Assembly (NCBI GenBank): GCA_030427485.1
Contig: JAUICG010000030.1
Coordinates: 1 to 55,214, forward strand
DNA from: Gammaproteobacteria bacterium
GTDB taxonomy: Bacteria; Pseudomonadota; Gammaproteobacteria; Pseudomonadales; Halieaceae
Reading direction: 5' to 3'
Length of the DNA: 55,214 nucleotides
Positions 17,104 to 26,696 of this stretch are shown in pieces; position 1 is the first letter of the stretch; the number at the start of each line of letters is the position of its first letter. The position numbers and the translations under genes are program-made. The notes below the pieces were generated by a model. That model did no database searches and was not told the DNA's origin. It was given only the letters and a program-made list of their open reading frames with translations.

Positions 17104-17620
17104 GACGCGTGGCGCGCGTGAAGGTCAGTGCCTCGTTATCACCGGCGTACATGCGCAGGGTATCGCCCTTGATGGTGAATGTGGACACCGCGCCGAGGCG
17201 TTGCAGGAAGGTTTGCTCGGTGGCCATCACCGCTTCCGGACCCGCCATCATCGTGCTCGCGCCCTGTGTGATTTCCACGCGTCCCGGCGGAAGCCCCGTT
17301 TTCATTCTGGCGCGATAGCGATTGACCCCGCCGAAGCCGGCCACGGTGCCATCGGCCATAATTTCCAGTGTCGGCGCGTCGCGGTCAATGACTGGCGTGG
17401 TCCCGTCCAGCGCCACCAGGGTCCAGGCGCCGAGCAGTCCGCCAAATTCCGTATTCACCGCCTCTTCCGGCACAATCAGTTCCTGTGGTTCTTCTATACC
17501 GGCTCCCGCCGCGGGTTCTGTCGCGCTATCGTTCGCCTGTGTCGCCGCGGCGGTCGTCTGGGAAAGCGCCAGGAGCGCACAGAACAGTCCGGTTAATAGG
17601 GATTGAATACCGTGATGCAT
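17099..17620 (-). CDS. Secreted META-domain (HslJ-like) protein
   Basis: 173 residues. The signal peptide (residues 1-26, ending TTAAA) is followed by a short acidic linker and then a META domain from about residue 60: GAWTLVALDG, LEIMADGTVAGFGGVNRYR, TMMAGPEAVMATEQTFLQRL, LRMYAGDNEALTFTR. These are hallmark META segments, as in HslJ, a heat-inducible outer-membrane protein linked to novobiocin tolerance. ATG 17620 with GGAG nine bases upstream is preferred over 17677. A periplasmic or envelope location is expected. Confidence 0.82.
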   Translation of the reverse strand: MHHGIQSLLTGLFCALLALSQTTAAATQANDSATEPAAGAGIEEPQELIVPEEAVNTEFGGLLGAWTLVALDGTTPVIDRDAPTLEIMADGTVAGFGGVNRYRARMKTGLPPGRVEITQGASTMMAGPEAVMATEQTFLQRLGAVSTFTIKGDTLRMYAGDNEALTFTRATRP

Positions 17621-17777
17621 TGCGGGCTCCAGCCTGCCGTGGGTTAACCAATGGAAGTGGGCAGTATAGTCCCGCATGGAGGCAAGATGGTAGCGGCTAT
17701 TCGGCGAGGCTTTTAAAACCCCGGTGCAGGGCTGGTAGTTGCCCGCGGCGCGAATTTATCGGGTGATAAAAATGAAA

Positions 17778-17808
17778 AAATCCAGCCCGCGGGACGCGGG
17801 CTGGATTT
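17778..17808 (-). terminator. Rho-independent terminator of the PEP-CTERM gene
   Basis: A perfect 14-bp stem (aaatccagcccgcg / cgcgggctggattt) with a 3-nt loop lies 19 nt beyond the minus-strand stop at 17828. On the minus strand it is followed by a T-rich run (TTTTTTCATTTTT). Confidence 0.92.
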
Positions 17809-17827
17809 GGGAAGGGTGAGACTTCGC

Positions 17828-18430
17828 TTACGCTTTGGCGCGTCGTGTCCAGCCGAGGCCGGCAAGCCCAAGGCCGATCAGGGCCAGGGTTGCGGGAACC
17901 GGGGTCTCGGACGGACGCTCCAGGGCGACCACGGATGAAGACCAGCTGCCGGAGCGGGTGCCGTCCGTGCAGGTGCCGGGAGCGCCTTCAAGGCAGGTGC
18001 CGTTCGCGGTGAAGTTACCGATGAAGGCGGTGGGATCAAAGCCTGCCCCGGTCACCGTGCCAGCGATGCTGAACGATTTCGAGTCCGCGCACAGTCCGCC
18101 GGCACACGCGATCGGAGACGCGGTGATGCCGGACACACTGGCCAGCGTGAAGCTGAAGCCGCCGACGCTGTAGATTACGCCCGCCGGTGCCAGGGTATCG
18201 ATATCCGAGGTAGTCGTTACACCCGCAACGCCTGCGAAGTCACCGGTGCCACCGCTTGCGATGGTGGGGGCGCCCACGTCGAACGTCGTCAGGTCACTGA
18301 CGATATTACCGAGGGTGTCGAGACCATCAGAGAAAGACAGGCTCCCGCTGATGAACGCGGCACTCGCCGGCGTCGATAAGCTCGCTGCCAGTAGCGCAGC
18401 GGCTGATAATCCTGCAATTTTAGTTTTCAA
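17828..18430 (-). CDS. PEP-CTERM sorted surface protein
   Basis: 200 residues. Signal peptide LKTKIAGLSAAALLAASLSTP (initiator read as Met), a Gly/Thr/Ser-rich body with four Cys, and a C-terminal sorting signal: VPATLALIGLGLAGLGW then RRAKA. This signal is cleaved by exosortase (EpsH/XrtA-type), which must be encoded elsewhere. I place the start at TTG 18430 because AAGGAG lies six bases before it and the signal peptide then starts correctly. The longer ATG frame (18460) lacks a close ribosome site. A strong terminator follows. PEP-CTERM proteins usually go with exopolysaccharide or biofilm matrix. Confidence 0.85.
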   Translation of the reverse strand: MKTKIAGLSAAALLAASLSTPASAAFISGSLSFSDGLDTLGNIVSDLTTFDVGAPTIASGGTGDFAGVAGVTTTSDIDTLAPAGVIYSVGGFSFTLASVSGITASPIACAGGLCADSKSFSIAGTVTGAGFDPTAFIGNFTANGTCLEGAPGTCTDGTRSGSWSSSVVALERPSETPVPATLALIGLGLAGLGWTRRAKA

Positions 18431-18460
18431 GGTCGTTCTCCTTATCAAGGTGTAGTTCAT

Positions 18461-18763
18461 ACACGAAACGGAAAACCTCCGTTTGTCTGAGTTAAAGCAA
18501 TCACTGTGCCAATAACAAAAAATCTAATAATTACAACGTGTTAAATAAGTATGAGAAACGCTTCCACGCGACAAATGTAAAAAAAGCTGACAGCTTTCCG
18601 GACCTGTTTTCAAGCACGGACAACAAGGCATCTGTCACGAGACTAGCCCACTACAGCGCGTTTCTCCAGCGAGAAGCCCCAATAAGTACAAAAATCCTGC
18701 CAGGGCATTGCGCAGCTGAGTTGCGGGAAATCGGGCAGGGATTCTGGAGGGGCCGTTTCGGGA
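18461..18763. other. Intergenic region, no gene seen
   Basis: About 300 nt between two minus-strand genes. The part next to the PEP-CTERM gene is AT-rich (18500-18600) and must contain its promoter. A plus-strand frame from 18538 has no ribosome site and runs into the acetyltransferase, so I do not call it. Confidence 0.6.
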
Positions 18764-19351
18764 TCAGCCTGGCGTGCTCACTGGCTCGCGCCACATCAGC
18801 CACACCGGGGGCGCCGAGGCCGCAAACCGGATCTGCTGCAGTACCTTGAAGCCGTGACCCTGATAAAAAGCCAGGTTTTCTTTTTTCGAGTTTTCCAGGT
18901 AGGCGGGCATGCCCTCGGCATCGCAGCGCTTCAGTATCGGAGCGATCAGTGCTGTGCCCAGACCCTTGCCTTTATTCCCCGGTGTGACGCCGATGGCGAA
19001 CAGGTAATAGTGGGGTGTTTTGGGGTGGTATTTTTCTGTTTTCGCACCGCTCAGCAGCATCCGGTACAGCCCTTTGAATCCGCCGAGCTTCCATATCCTG
19101 CGTACACTGGACAGTTTGATCGGCCATTTCAGCGCCTGGTTCGGCCCCAGCCAGGCCGCGCCTCCCCGCCCCTGGGGGTCGAGGTAGGTCAGTCCATGAG
19201 GAATGAAAACGGGCAGCGTGACATGAAAGAAGGGCTCCAGGGTTGCCGGCTGGTTACAGGTCCAGTTGATGACCGGGTCGTCAGCGAAGGCCTCGGCGAT
19301 AATGCGAATGGCCTCTTCGGTATTGGCTGCGTCCACTGGGGTGAATGGCAT
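18764..19351 (-). CDS. GNAT family N-acetyltransferase
   Basis: 195 residues. The acetyl-CoA binding motif A is LFAIGVTPGNKGKGLGTALI (about 122-141), followed by ENSKKENLAFYQGHGFKV (motif B). This subfamily has a long N-terminal half with the FFHVTLPVFIPHG segment, as in uncharacterised GNATs near antibiotic or terpenoid genes. ATG 19351 starts at the fold; 19399 is an in-frame alternative. The acceptor is unknown. Confidence 0.82.
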   Translation of the reverse strand: MPFTPVDAANTEEAIRIIAEAFADDPVINWTCNQPATLEPFFHVTLPVFIPHGLTYLDPQGRGGAAWLGPNQALKWPIKLSSVRRIWKLGGFKGLYRMLLSGAKTEKYHPKTPHYYLFAIGVTPGNKGKGLGTALIAPILKRCDAEGMPAYLENSKKENLAFYQGHGFKVLQQIRFAASAPPVWLMWREPVSTPG

Positions 19352-19472
19352 GGTAACGGGGCTTCCTGGCGGTGACAGATGCGACCCGTAATCTAGCATA
19401 AATGTCGCGGCGGCGTGTCGTCCCGGCTGGCCTTTTGCCGACAGCGGCTGCAGCGGACGCGCGGGCCCGCGA

Positions 19473-20402
19473 TCAGCCGGCGTATGCGTCGATAAATGCG
19501 ATGATCTGCGCCACAGTCTCGGCGGGATAGAACAGAAAAGCGGAGACGTGGGTCCCCCAGCGTTTCTTCCAGGCGAGTTCGGGGTGCTGCGCGTCGATGG
19601 CAGGCGCCATCCACAGTGTGACCTGAGGATTGCGCTCGGCCAGTTCGCGGCTGTAACGGGCCCGGGTGACCGGATCGTCCGGGTCCTGGATTGCGAGTAT
19701 CGGGATATCCAGTGTCACGGCGCGTTCCAGCGCCTGCTCCTGTCCGCCGGGCAGACCGTAGAATCGCGTGGCCGACCAGGCGGACAGGGCGAACAGTGCT
19801 GGCGGCAGGCCGGTCGCCACGTAGGCGCCGCGCTTGAAGGTATCCGCCGTGTCGAGGAGGCTGTCGAGCAGAATCAGTCCGTCGAGTTCGGCGCCGTGGT
19901 ACGCGGCCTGCACCAGCGTGGCGCCGCCCATCGAGATGCCCATCGCGAACAGCGGCAGTTGCGGGTGTTTCTTGCGCGTCCAGTCGAGCGCCGCGGCGGC
20001 GTCGTGTCGCTCCGTGCGGCCAAATTGCAGTCCGCGCCCGTCGTCGCCCGACGCGCCGTGGTTGCGCAGGTCGATGGCCGCCACGGAGACCCCGCGATCG
20101 ACCATCTCGCGATAAAACGCCAGGGAGCCGAAATAGCTGCTGGTGCGATTGGAACCGCCGCCATGGATGAATACCAGTATTGCCCTGGCGTTGTCAGCGG
20201 GCATCCACCAGCCGGCGATTTTCAGCTTGCCGTCCTCTGCATCAACGACAAAATCCTCGAAGGCCAGGCCGACCTGTGCGGGGGTAGTCGTCACGGCGCT
20301 GCGCTGTGTGTTGTGGATAGCTTCTTGCGGCACTGCGATGACGGCTGTGTAAAGCAGCGCGATCAACGACAGCAGGGCGACAGACCAGGCCAGTTTTTTC
20401 AC
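19473..20402 (-). CDS. Alpha/beta hydrolase with N-terminal membrane anchor
   Basis: 309 residues if started at GTG 20402, which gives KKLAWSVALLSLIALLYTAV as an uncleaved anchor or signal. The fold shows the oxyanion HGGG (VFIHGGGSNRT), nucleophile elbow GISMGG, the acid in IQDPDDPVT and a late His (GTHVSAF). It resembles the BAAT/FSH-type serine hydrolases that act on lipid esters. A longer ATG frame starts at 20462 but adds a Cys-rich non-conserved tail. It is probably periplasmic. Substrate unknown. Confidence 0.78.
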   Translation of the reverse strand: MKKLAWSVALLSLIALLYTAVIAVPQEAIHNTQRSAVTTTPAQVGLAFEDFVVDAEDGKLKIAGWWMPADNARAILVFIHGGGSNRTSSYFGSLAFYREMVDRGVSVAAIDLRNHGASGDDGRGLQFGRTERHDAAAALDWTRKKHPQLPLFAMGISMGGATLVQAAYHGAELDGLILLDSLLDTADTFKRGAYVATGLPPALFALSAWSATRFYGLPGGQEQALERAVTLDIPILAIQDPDDPVTRARYSRELAERNPQVTLWMAPAIDAQHPELAWKKRWGTHVSAFLFYPAETVAQIIAFIDAYAG

Positions 20403-20462
20403 AGTAGCGGCTCGCAACGCGTGTTGGAGCGAGCATGGTAAACACACCGGGCCGGCGCCCAC

Positions 20463-20861
20463 AAGCGCGCATCAAATACGGGCCGTCTGGTTTTGGTGTT
20501 CCAACGGCAGTGGCAGCGCTGGAAAATGTCCTGACCGGTATGGAGGGGCAACTGCAGCAGCCGGCCAGGGAGGGCGAATGGAAAGGCGTGGTAAAAAGTG
20601 CGGGGGGCGTTTGCCGCTTGCGGTGGAGCGCTGCATTGCAGCGCTCACCGGCGGGGCCGAACAGGATGATCCGGGGGCGACAGGCGTCACGCCGCCAACG
20701 ATTGAAATCAGCGACGACGACTACCGCACATTGCACCTGCCGTGCGATACGCTAGAGGAAAGCGGCGACAGCGAGTCCGGGCTCCAGGCGTCGGTCGAGC
20801 CTGGGACGAACCCGCACGCGCCGCACCGCGCGGGTCCGGGTCCGGCAGGCTGCCGGCAAGA
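20463..20861. other. Intergenic region, no supported gene
   Basis: About 400 nt, G+C-rich. It contains a hairpin (gagcgctgc-att-gcagcgctc, 20626-20646). Two overlapping plus-strand frames (20435-20755 and 20578-20865) lack ribosome sites and family features, so neither is called. Confidence 0.55.
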
Positions 20862-21986
20862 CTAGTCCTGCGGGGTGAGTGCGTTGACGTGATCCAGTGC
20901 TTCGCTGTATTCGTTCAGCAGGCGAAACATAATGTCGCGGCAGGACTCGATCGTATTGATCTGCCCGACCACCTGTCCGATCGGGTTGAACGCCACTTTC
21001 TGGCAGTCGCCGCTGCCCGCGTAGCGATGTGTCCGGCGCACGGCATCGAAGGTCAGGTAGCCCTGCAGGGGCATCGGCAGCGGGTCCGGGGTATCGCTGC
21101 GCTCCCAGGCTTCGGTCCACTCATTCTTGAGCATGCGGGCCGTCTTGCCGGTAAAGGAGCGCGAGCGCACGGTGTCTTCGGAGGTGGCCTTCATGTACGA
21201 CTCGCGCTGCGCGGGTTCGGCATGGGCTTCCTCGGAGTTCAGCCACATCGAACCCATCCAGACGCCGGCCACGCCCATGCTCATCGCGGCGAGGATCTGG
21301 CGACCGTTGCCGATACCCCCCGCGGCCAGTACCGGCAGCGGGGCCACGGCGTCGACCATCTGCGGCCACAGTACCATCGAGGTGACTTCCCCGGCGTGAC
21401 CGCCGCCCTCGGAGCCCTGGCAGACCACGAAATCCAGCCCCGCGTTTTTATGGTTGATGCCGTGCTTCAGCCGCCCGGCCAACGCGCCGATCAGGCGGCC
21501 GGAGTCGTGCACCTGCTTGACGATGTCCTCGGGCGGCGTGCCCAGCGCGTTGACGATCATGCGGCATTTGGGGCGCGTGAGCGCCTCGTCGACCAGCAAC
21601 TGGGCCTGCACGGCGGAGAAACTGAGGCTCACCTCGTCGTCCTTGTCCGGCCACTCGGGTACGCCGGCGTCGGCGAGCAGTTTCTCGGCGAACTCGCGGT
21701 GCTGCTGCGGAATGGCGTCCTGCAACATCGCCACCAGTTCTTCCGGACTGGTCTTGTCCATGCCCTCGTACTTCTGCGGAATGGCGGTGTCCACGCCATA
21801 AATGTGATCGCCGATATGCGCATCAATCCAGTCGAGTTCCTCCTTCAGTTTCGCGGGGGAAAATCCCACCGCTCCCAACACGCCGATACCGCCGGCCTTG
21901 CTGACGGCGACGACCACGTCGCGACAGTGGGTAAAGGCAAAAATCGGTGCTTCAATACCCAGTTGTTTACAGAATTCAGTTTGCAT
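20862..21986 (-). CDS. Nitronate monooxygenase family FMN enzyme
   Basis: 374 residues of the 2-nitropropane dioxygenase / nitronate monooxygenase TIM barrel. It begins MQTEFCKQLGIEAPIFAFTH, has SKAGGIGVLGAVGFSP, and the phosphate-binding region VCQGSEGGGHAGEVT and PVLAAGGIGNGRQILAA. Relatives in steroid and terpenoid degraders include proteins annotated as enoyl reductases, so oxidation of nitronates is not certain. ATG 21986 with GAGG seven bases upstream sets the start; the frame extends to 22214 without conservation. It is divergent from the FadL porin (261 nt). Confidence 0.85.
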   Translation of the reverse strand: MQTEFCKQLGIEAPIFAFTHCRDVVVAVSKAGGIGVLGAVGFSPAKLKEELDWIDAHIGDHIYGVDTAIPQKYEGMDKTSPEELVAMLQDAIPQQHREFAEKLLADAGVPEWPDKDDEVSLSFSAVQAQLLVDEALTRPKCRMIVNALGTPPEDIVKQVHDSGRLIGALAGRLKHGINHKNAGLDFVVCQGSEGGGHAGEVTSMVLWPQMVDAVAPLPVLAAGGIGNGRQILAAMSMGVAGVWMGSMWLNSEEAHAEPAQRESYMKATSEDTVRSRSFTGKTARMLKNEWTEAWERSDTPDPLPMPLQGYLTFDAVRRTHRYAGSGDCQKVAFNPIGQVVGQINTIESCRDIMFRLLNEYSEALDHVNALTPQD

Positions 21987-22247
21987 AGCTGCCTCGTATG
22001 TCCGCGCTGCCTGTGGGAGAGTGTTTGACGGCGGTAACAGTAGCGGAGATGCGCGGGCGAATGAATGATGAAAGTGGCCGGGAAAACTAACAAAAGATGA
22101 TATCGCGGTTACTGCCGGCACCGCCGCGCGGCCATTTGTGAAAATTGGTGCAGCTCCAGGGACGTTTTTTGCACGGAAATTTGCTATAAACGTCCGGTCG
22201 ACACCACAGGCCACCAGTGGCTAAACACCAATCGGAGAGAAGCAGGT

Positions 22248-23489
22248 ATGAAGACATTCCTGAAAGGCTGCACCGCCGCTGCGGCGCTAATGACTGCCGG
22301 TCCCGCTGCAGCCGGCGGTCTGTGGTTGAACGAATACGGTGACTTCTCAGGCGGTCGCGCCGCCGCCGGGGCAGCCGCCGGCACCGATGAAGCGATGACC
22401 ATTGCCTACAACCCGGCCAGCATCCTGCGCCGGGAGGGCAGTGAACTGTTTGTCTCCGCGGGCGCGATATTCGGGAATATGAATTTTGACGTCAGTTACA
22501 GCAATCCGCGCAATGGCTACGGGGATGGTGGTAACGCCGGGAAAATAGCGCCGCTGGCCTCCCTGGCATACATCAACGACCTCGGTTCCGAGAAGTGGAG
22601 CGCCGGTGTTTTCTTTGGCGGCCTGTCCGGCGCGGGGATGAACTACCACGATGACTGGGCGGGGCGTTACCAGGCCACGGAGGTCACGCTCTCCCTGCTC
22701 GCGCTGGCGCCGACGCTGGCCTACCAGATTACCGACAAATGGTCCGTGGGCGTCACCGCGCAGGCCGTGTATGCGGATTTGAAGCTGTATATGGCCGTAC
22801 CCCGTCTCGACCCGAGTCTGCAGGATGGCAGGGGCAATATCAATGGCGATGACGTAAAGCCCGCATACGCTATTGGCACCCTGTATGAACTGTCCGATGT
22901 GACCCGCTTCGGCCTCTTCTACCAGAGCGAAATCGATATCAAGTTCGATGGTGATCTCAAGATCAACATTCCCCCCGACAATTCCCTGGGTGACATTATT
23001 GGCACGCGCGGCGTGTCGACCGATACCGAGATGAATTTTGCGCAATATGTGCGTTTCTCGGTACACCAGCAGATGGATGAGCGCTGGAGCGTGGAGTTTA
23101 CCGTGGGCTGGGATGACTGGAGTTCACTGGGTAACGTGCTGGTCTCCACGCAGGACGGCGCGGCCGGTATTCCCACCAGGTGGGAAGACACCTACCACGT
23201 GGGCTGGGGCGTGCAGTACAAACTCGACGATGACTGGGACCTCACCGGCGGCGTGGCCTATGACTCCAACCCCGTCGACTCGGAATACCGCAACGCGCAG
23301 CTGCCGGTGGACCGGCAGATACGCTATGCCGGTGGCGCGCGCTACCGGCTCAGCGACGCCCTCACCGTGGGTGGCTACCTGATGTACATGGACCTGGGCA
23401 GTGCGCGTATCACCGGGTCGCGCTTTGGTGGCGATTTCGATTACAACGATGGGGTACAGGTGGCCCTCAACGCGAACTGGGCGTTCTAG
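22248..23489 (+). CDS. OmpP1/FadL-family outer membrane hydrophobic-compound porin
   Basis: 413 residues. The signal peptide ends near GPAAA-GG (residue 22). The mature N-terminus GGLWLNEYGDFSGGRAAAG and AYNPASI match the FadL hatch region (the NPA motif is diagnostic). A 14-strand barrel follows and the C-terminus is NANWAF, an OMP-type final aromatic. FadL proteins admit long-chain fatty acids and aromatic hydrocarbons. The upstream ATG is preceded by GGAGAGAAG. With the two TonB receptors it supports a hydrophobic-substrate lifestyle. Confidence 0.9.
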   Translation: MKTFLKGCTAAAALMTAGPAAAGGLWLNEYGDFSGGRAAAGAAAGTDEAMTIAYNPASILRREGSELFVSAGAIFGNMNFDVSYSNPRNGYGDGGNAGKIAPLASLAYINDLGSEKWSAGVFFGGLSGAGMNYHDDWAGRYQATEVTLSLLALAPTLAYQITDKWSVGVTAQAVYADLKLYMAVPRLDPSLQDGRGNINGDDVKPAYAIGTLYELSDVTRFGLFYQSEIDIKFDGDLKINIPPDNSLGDIIGTRGVSTDTEMNFAQYVRFSVHQQMDERWSVEFTVGWDDWSSLGNVLVSTQDGAAGIPTRWEDTYHVGWGVQYKLDDDWDLTGGVAYDSNPVDSEYRNAQLPVDRQIRYAGGARYRLSDALTVGGYLMYMDLGSARITGSRFGGDFDYNDGVQVALNANWAF

Positions 23490-23521
23490 CCCACATCGCG
23501 TTCAGCCTGTGGTGGGGCAGG

Positions 23522-24541
23522 TCAGGGGTTCGCTCTCTTGAATTCCGTCGGCGACTTCCCGGTCCAGCGTTTGAACGCGCGGATGAAGTTGCTCAGGTCG
23601 GAGAAGCCCAGCATGAAAGCGACTTCGGTAATCGACAGGCGGCTCTGTTCCATATAGCCCAGCGCCAGCTCGTGGCGCGTGGTCTCGAGAATTTTCTGAA
23701 ACGAGGTACCGTGCTTTGCCAGCTTCACCTGCAGGGTGCTGGCGCTCATGCTCAGGCTCGCGGCGATGTCACTGCGGCTGAAGGCATCACTTCCCAGCCC
23801 TTTCACAATGTTTGCGCGAACACGGTTGACGATATCGCCGCGCTGCAGTTTCTCGACGTAAGCCTGGGCAATCTGGTCGTGATGCTGCGCCAACTCCCGG
23901 CTCGCCCCGGGTAGCGGCATGCGCATCAATTCAAGGTCGAAGTGAAAGCGCACGACTTGGCAGCCAAAGATTACCGGGCAGCCGAAGTACTCCAGAAACG
24001 GCGCGTCGCCGCCCGGGGGGATGGGGCGTATCAGCTCGAGTCGCAGCGGCGAGAGATTGTCGTTGTAGGCCCCACGCATCAATCGCATTACCACGCCAAC
24101 CCAGACATCGTGACTCTCGTAACACAGGTCGGGGTTGAGGGCCACGCCACTAAACTCCAGTTCCTCGGCCGTAACGCGGGTAACGCATTCTGCATTGGTG
24201 GAGACCAGGCTCCAGTAGCGCACCAGGCGCTGGCAGAAATCTTCCAGCGTTTCGCTGGCCAGGAGCGCATACCCCAGGGCGTGCAGAGTCCCCGGCACTA
24301 CGCATTGCGCCACCTTGAGGCCAAAATAGGGGTCGCCGGTGGCCGCGACGGCGCGCTCAAAGATCGCATTGATGGCCGGGTCACTGATTCGCAACAGCGG
24401 GTCATTGGAGCGGACCCGTTCCACCTGGGCATCCAGCAATACCTGCTGCGGATCGATGCCCGCCACCTCCAGCGCACGGACAATCGCGTCCGTGTACACG
24501 GCAGTGGTGGTAGGTTCGCCAGATCCGGATTTTTCAAACAT
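23522..24541 (-). CDS. AraC-type regulator with Arabinose_bd-like N-terminus
   Basis: 339 residues. The N-terminal ~210 residues match the PF12625-type domain common in regulators of lipid and hydrocarbon genes (LLDAQVERVRSNDPLLRISD, DPYFGLKVAQ). The C-terminal AraC HTH pair is at about 240-335 (SRSDIAASLSMSASTLQVKL and ITEVAFMLGFSDLSNFIRAF). ATG 24541 is chosen; the frame extends to 24691 through the presumed promoter. It is divergent from the second AraC gene, 148 nt apart. Confidence 0.86.
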   Translation of the reverse strand: MFEKSGSGEPTTTAVYTDAIVRALEVAGIDPQQVLLDAQVERVRSNDPLLRISDPAINAIFERAVAATGDPYFGLKVAQCVVPGTLHALGYALLASETLEDFCQRLVRYWSLVSTNAECVTRVTAEELEFSGVALNPDLCYESHDVWVGVVMRLMRGAYNDNLSPLRLELIRPIPPGGDAPFLEYFGCPVIFGCQVVRFHFDLELMRMPLPGASRELAQHHDQIAQAYVEKLQRGDIVNRVRANIVKGLGSDAFSRSDIAASLSMSASTLQVKLAKHGTSFQKILETTRHELALGYMEQSRLSITEVAFMLGFSDLSNFIRAFKRWTGKSPTEFKRANP

Positions 24542-24689
24542 GCCGCAACATAGTACAGACCCGGTAATGCTGTCAAAAGCTGCGTGCCCCCGGACAGCTT
24601 CCGGCGCGGTTACAGCCCGGTCCGTTGCAGGGCCCGGGCAGGATGCGTGTCGTGCTATGCTGTTACCAACTCCCGGTAAACGCGTCGCC

Positions 24690-25712
24690 ATGCCGCTCTA
24701 CGAACCCACCATCCCCTATCGCTATGCTGCGCCCCTGTTGGACATTATTCTCGAGCGGGCTCCCGGACGTGTTGGCGAGATCAGGACCGCCGTCGGCCTC
24801 GGGGACGCCGCGTCGGAGCCGGCGGATTCAACGCTGACGATGGCCCGCTTCGATCAGTTGCTGGCGCTGGCCAGCGAACGACTGCAGCGCGCCGACCTCG
24901 GGTTCGAATTGGGACGGCGCATCGCCATCGAGACTCACGCGCCGCTTGCCAGCGCGCTCGCGAGTTGCTCGACGCTGGAGGAAATCCTGCGGCTGATGGA
25001 GCGCTATTATCATCTCGTCACGCCCGCCTTTTCCGCTCGCTACCTGCCTGGAGAACGATTTTGCGAGTGGCGCATTCGTGTTGTCGCCGCGATGTCGCAG
25101 GCGACACTGCACATGCTGCTGGAGATGCACGCGGTAGCGATACACGGTGACCTGACCAGGATGTTCGGCATGGACGGTATCTTCGATATCCATCTCTCCG
25201 CACCGCCGCCGCCGCACAGTGCGCGCTACGAGCGCCTGCCTTGTACGCGTTTTCATTTCAGCTCCGAGCCGCTGCCGGAAGTGCGCTGCGTGATTCCGAC
25301 CGAACTGCTGAAGCGGCGTCTGGCGCGGCGCGCTGGCACCCTGGCCGCGGGCGGCGGCAACAAGCGTCCCGGCGCGCGCGCCAGTTTGCAAGCGGCACAG
25401 CAGTACGGCGGCTGGGTTGAGCTGATGTTGCTCGAGGCCCAGACGCTGCAACCCACCGTGCGGCAACTCGCAGAGCTGCTCAATATGTCGGCGCGTTCAC
25501 TGGCGCGCAAGCTGTCGGCGGAGGGTATCAATTTCCGCGAGCTCAGTTCGCAGATTCGCGGCGACAGGGCGCGGGCGATGTTGTCCGGTTCCGCACTGCC
25601 ATTGCCCCAGATCGCCTATCAGCTTGGCTACAGCGATACCACCGCCTTTATACGGAGTTTTCGCCGGCTGACCGGCATGACCCCGGCCCGGTATCGCAGC
25701 CGCGGCGCGTAG
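24690..25712 (+). CDS. AraC-type regulator, second of a divergent pair
   Basis: 340 residues with the same two-domain plan: an N-terminal Arabinose_bd-like region (LAPLASALASC-type helix, LMERYYHLVTPAFSAR) and a C-terminal AraC HTH (VRQLAELLNMSARSLARKLS; LPQIAYQLGYSDTTAFIRSF). ATG 24690 gives the usual length; ATG 24657 is an alternative. It lies 140 nt upstream of the six-gene operon beginning at 25853 and is the best candidate for its activator. The ligand is unknown. Confidence 0.84.
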   Translation: MPLYEPTIPYRYAAPLLDIILERAPGRVGEIRTAVGLGDAASEPADSTLTMARFDQLLALASERLQRADLGFELGRRIAIETHAPLASALASCSTLEEILRLMERYYHLVTPAFSARYLPGERFCEWRIRVVAAMSQATLHMLLEMHAVAIHGDLTRMFGMDGIFDIHLSAPPPPHSARYERLPCTRFHFSSEPLPEVRCVIPTELLKRRLARRAGTLAAGGGNKRPGARASLQAAQQYGGWVELMLLEAQTLQPTVRQLAELLNMSARSLARKLSAEGINFRELSSQIRGDRARAMLSGSALPLPQIAYQLGYSDTTAFIRSFRRLTGMTPARYRSRGA

Positions 25713-25852
25713 CGCCAACACGCCGCCCACCTCTGCCACCATGTGCCTGCAAGTTGGCAACAAATGTCAACAACAATCCCCGCGAATGACTCACCATAGC
25801 AACCTGTCATCTCGCTGCATGCGTTGATAACGCAGCGCCATGGAGAGTGTGT

Positions 25853-26692
25853 ATGGGAAAAAGTGTGGTCATCACCGGCGTATCCAGCGGTTTCGGGCTG
25901 GCCACGGCGTCGGCGTTGCTGGAGCGCGGTTACCGCGTGTTCGGCAGTGTGCGCACCCCCGCCGATGCGGAGCGCGTGAGCGAACTGCTGCAGAGCCCGG
26001 CGTTTACACCGCTGCTGTTTGACGTCGTCGACCAGGCCGCAATCGCCGCGGCTGCTACCCGCGTTGACGCGCTGGTCGATGGCGACGGTATTGGCGGGCT
26101 GATCAATAACGCCGGTATTGCGCCGCTGGGGCCGTTGGAACACACACCGGTGCGGCAGTTGCGCGATGTCTTCGAGGTCAACGTCTTCGGCGTGATGGCC
26201 GTTACCCAGGCGTTCCTGCCGCTGCTCAAACGCGGTACGGGGGAGTCGTCGGCGGGCAGGATCATCAATATCAGTTCCTCCAGCGGCAGCATCACGTTCC
26301 CGATGCTGGGTGCCTATTCGGCGTCCAAGTATGCGCTGGAGTCGCTCACGGATGGCTTGCGCCGTGAACTGCGGCGCTACGGAATCCGCGTCATCGCCAT
26401 CGAACCGGGTTCGATTCGCACCTCCATCTGGGAAAAAACCGGCGGTGGGGGGAACAGTGAAGGCTTCGCCGATACGGCTTACGGGGAGTTGATGGCGCAG
26501 ATGCCGGATTTTTTTGAGCGACGATTGCAGCGGTCCAGGCCAATAGCCACGGTCACCAAAGCGATAACCACTGCGCTGGAGTCTGCGGCGCCGCGCGCCC
26601 GCTACCCGCTGGACAGCCTCTGGTATGCCGGAAAATACCTCGGTGACGGTGTGCTGGATACGCTGATTCGGCGGCAGATGCCAAGGGGTTAG
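25853..26692 (+). CDS. Short-chain dehydrogenase/reductase (SDR)
   Basis: 279 residues, classical SDR. Cofactor motif TGVSSGFG (residues 8-15), NNAGIAPLG, catalytic Ser in ISSSSG, and YSASK (Tyr-x3-Lys). After the Tyr-Lys pair, EPGSIRTSIWEK is typical. The Arg after GSV and the TxxxGxG loop leave NAD versus NADP open. ATG 25853 has GGAG seven bases upstream; GTG 25847 is rejected. It is the first gene of the operon, 4 nt before the hydrolase. Confidence 0.88.
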   Translation: MGKSVVITGVSSGFGLATASALLERGYRVFGSVRTPADAERVSELLQSPAFTPLLFDVVDQAAIAAAATRVDALVDGDGIGGLINNAGIAPLGPLEHTPVRQLRDVFEVNVFGVMAVTQAFLPLLKRGTGESSAGRIINISSSSGSITFPMLGAYSASKYALESLTDGLRRELRRYGIRVIAIEPGSIRTSIWEKTGGGGNSEGFADTAYGELMAQMPDFFERRLQRSRPIATVTKAITTALESAAPRARYPLDSLWYAGKYLGDGVLDTLIRRQMPRG

Positions 26693-26696
26693 GTTT

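Noticed and set aside
18538..18849. Plus-strand 103-residue frame
   Set aside because: No ribosome site or domain, and it runs into the acetyltransferase gene.
20435..20865. Two overlapping plus-strand frames
   Set aside because: They overlap the hydrolase start and each other and have no family features.
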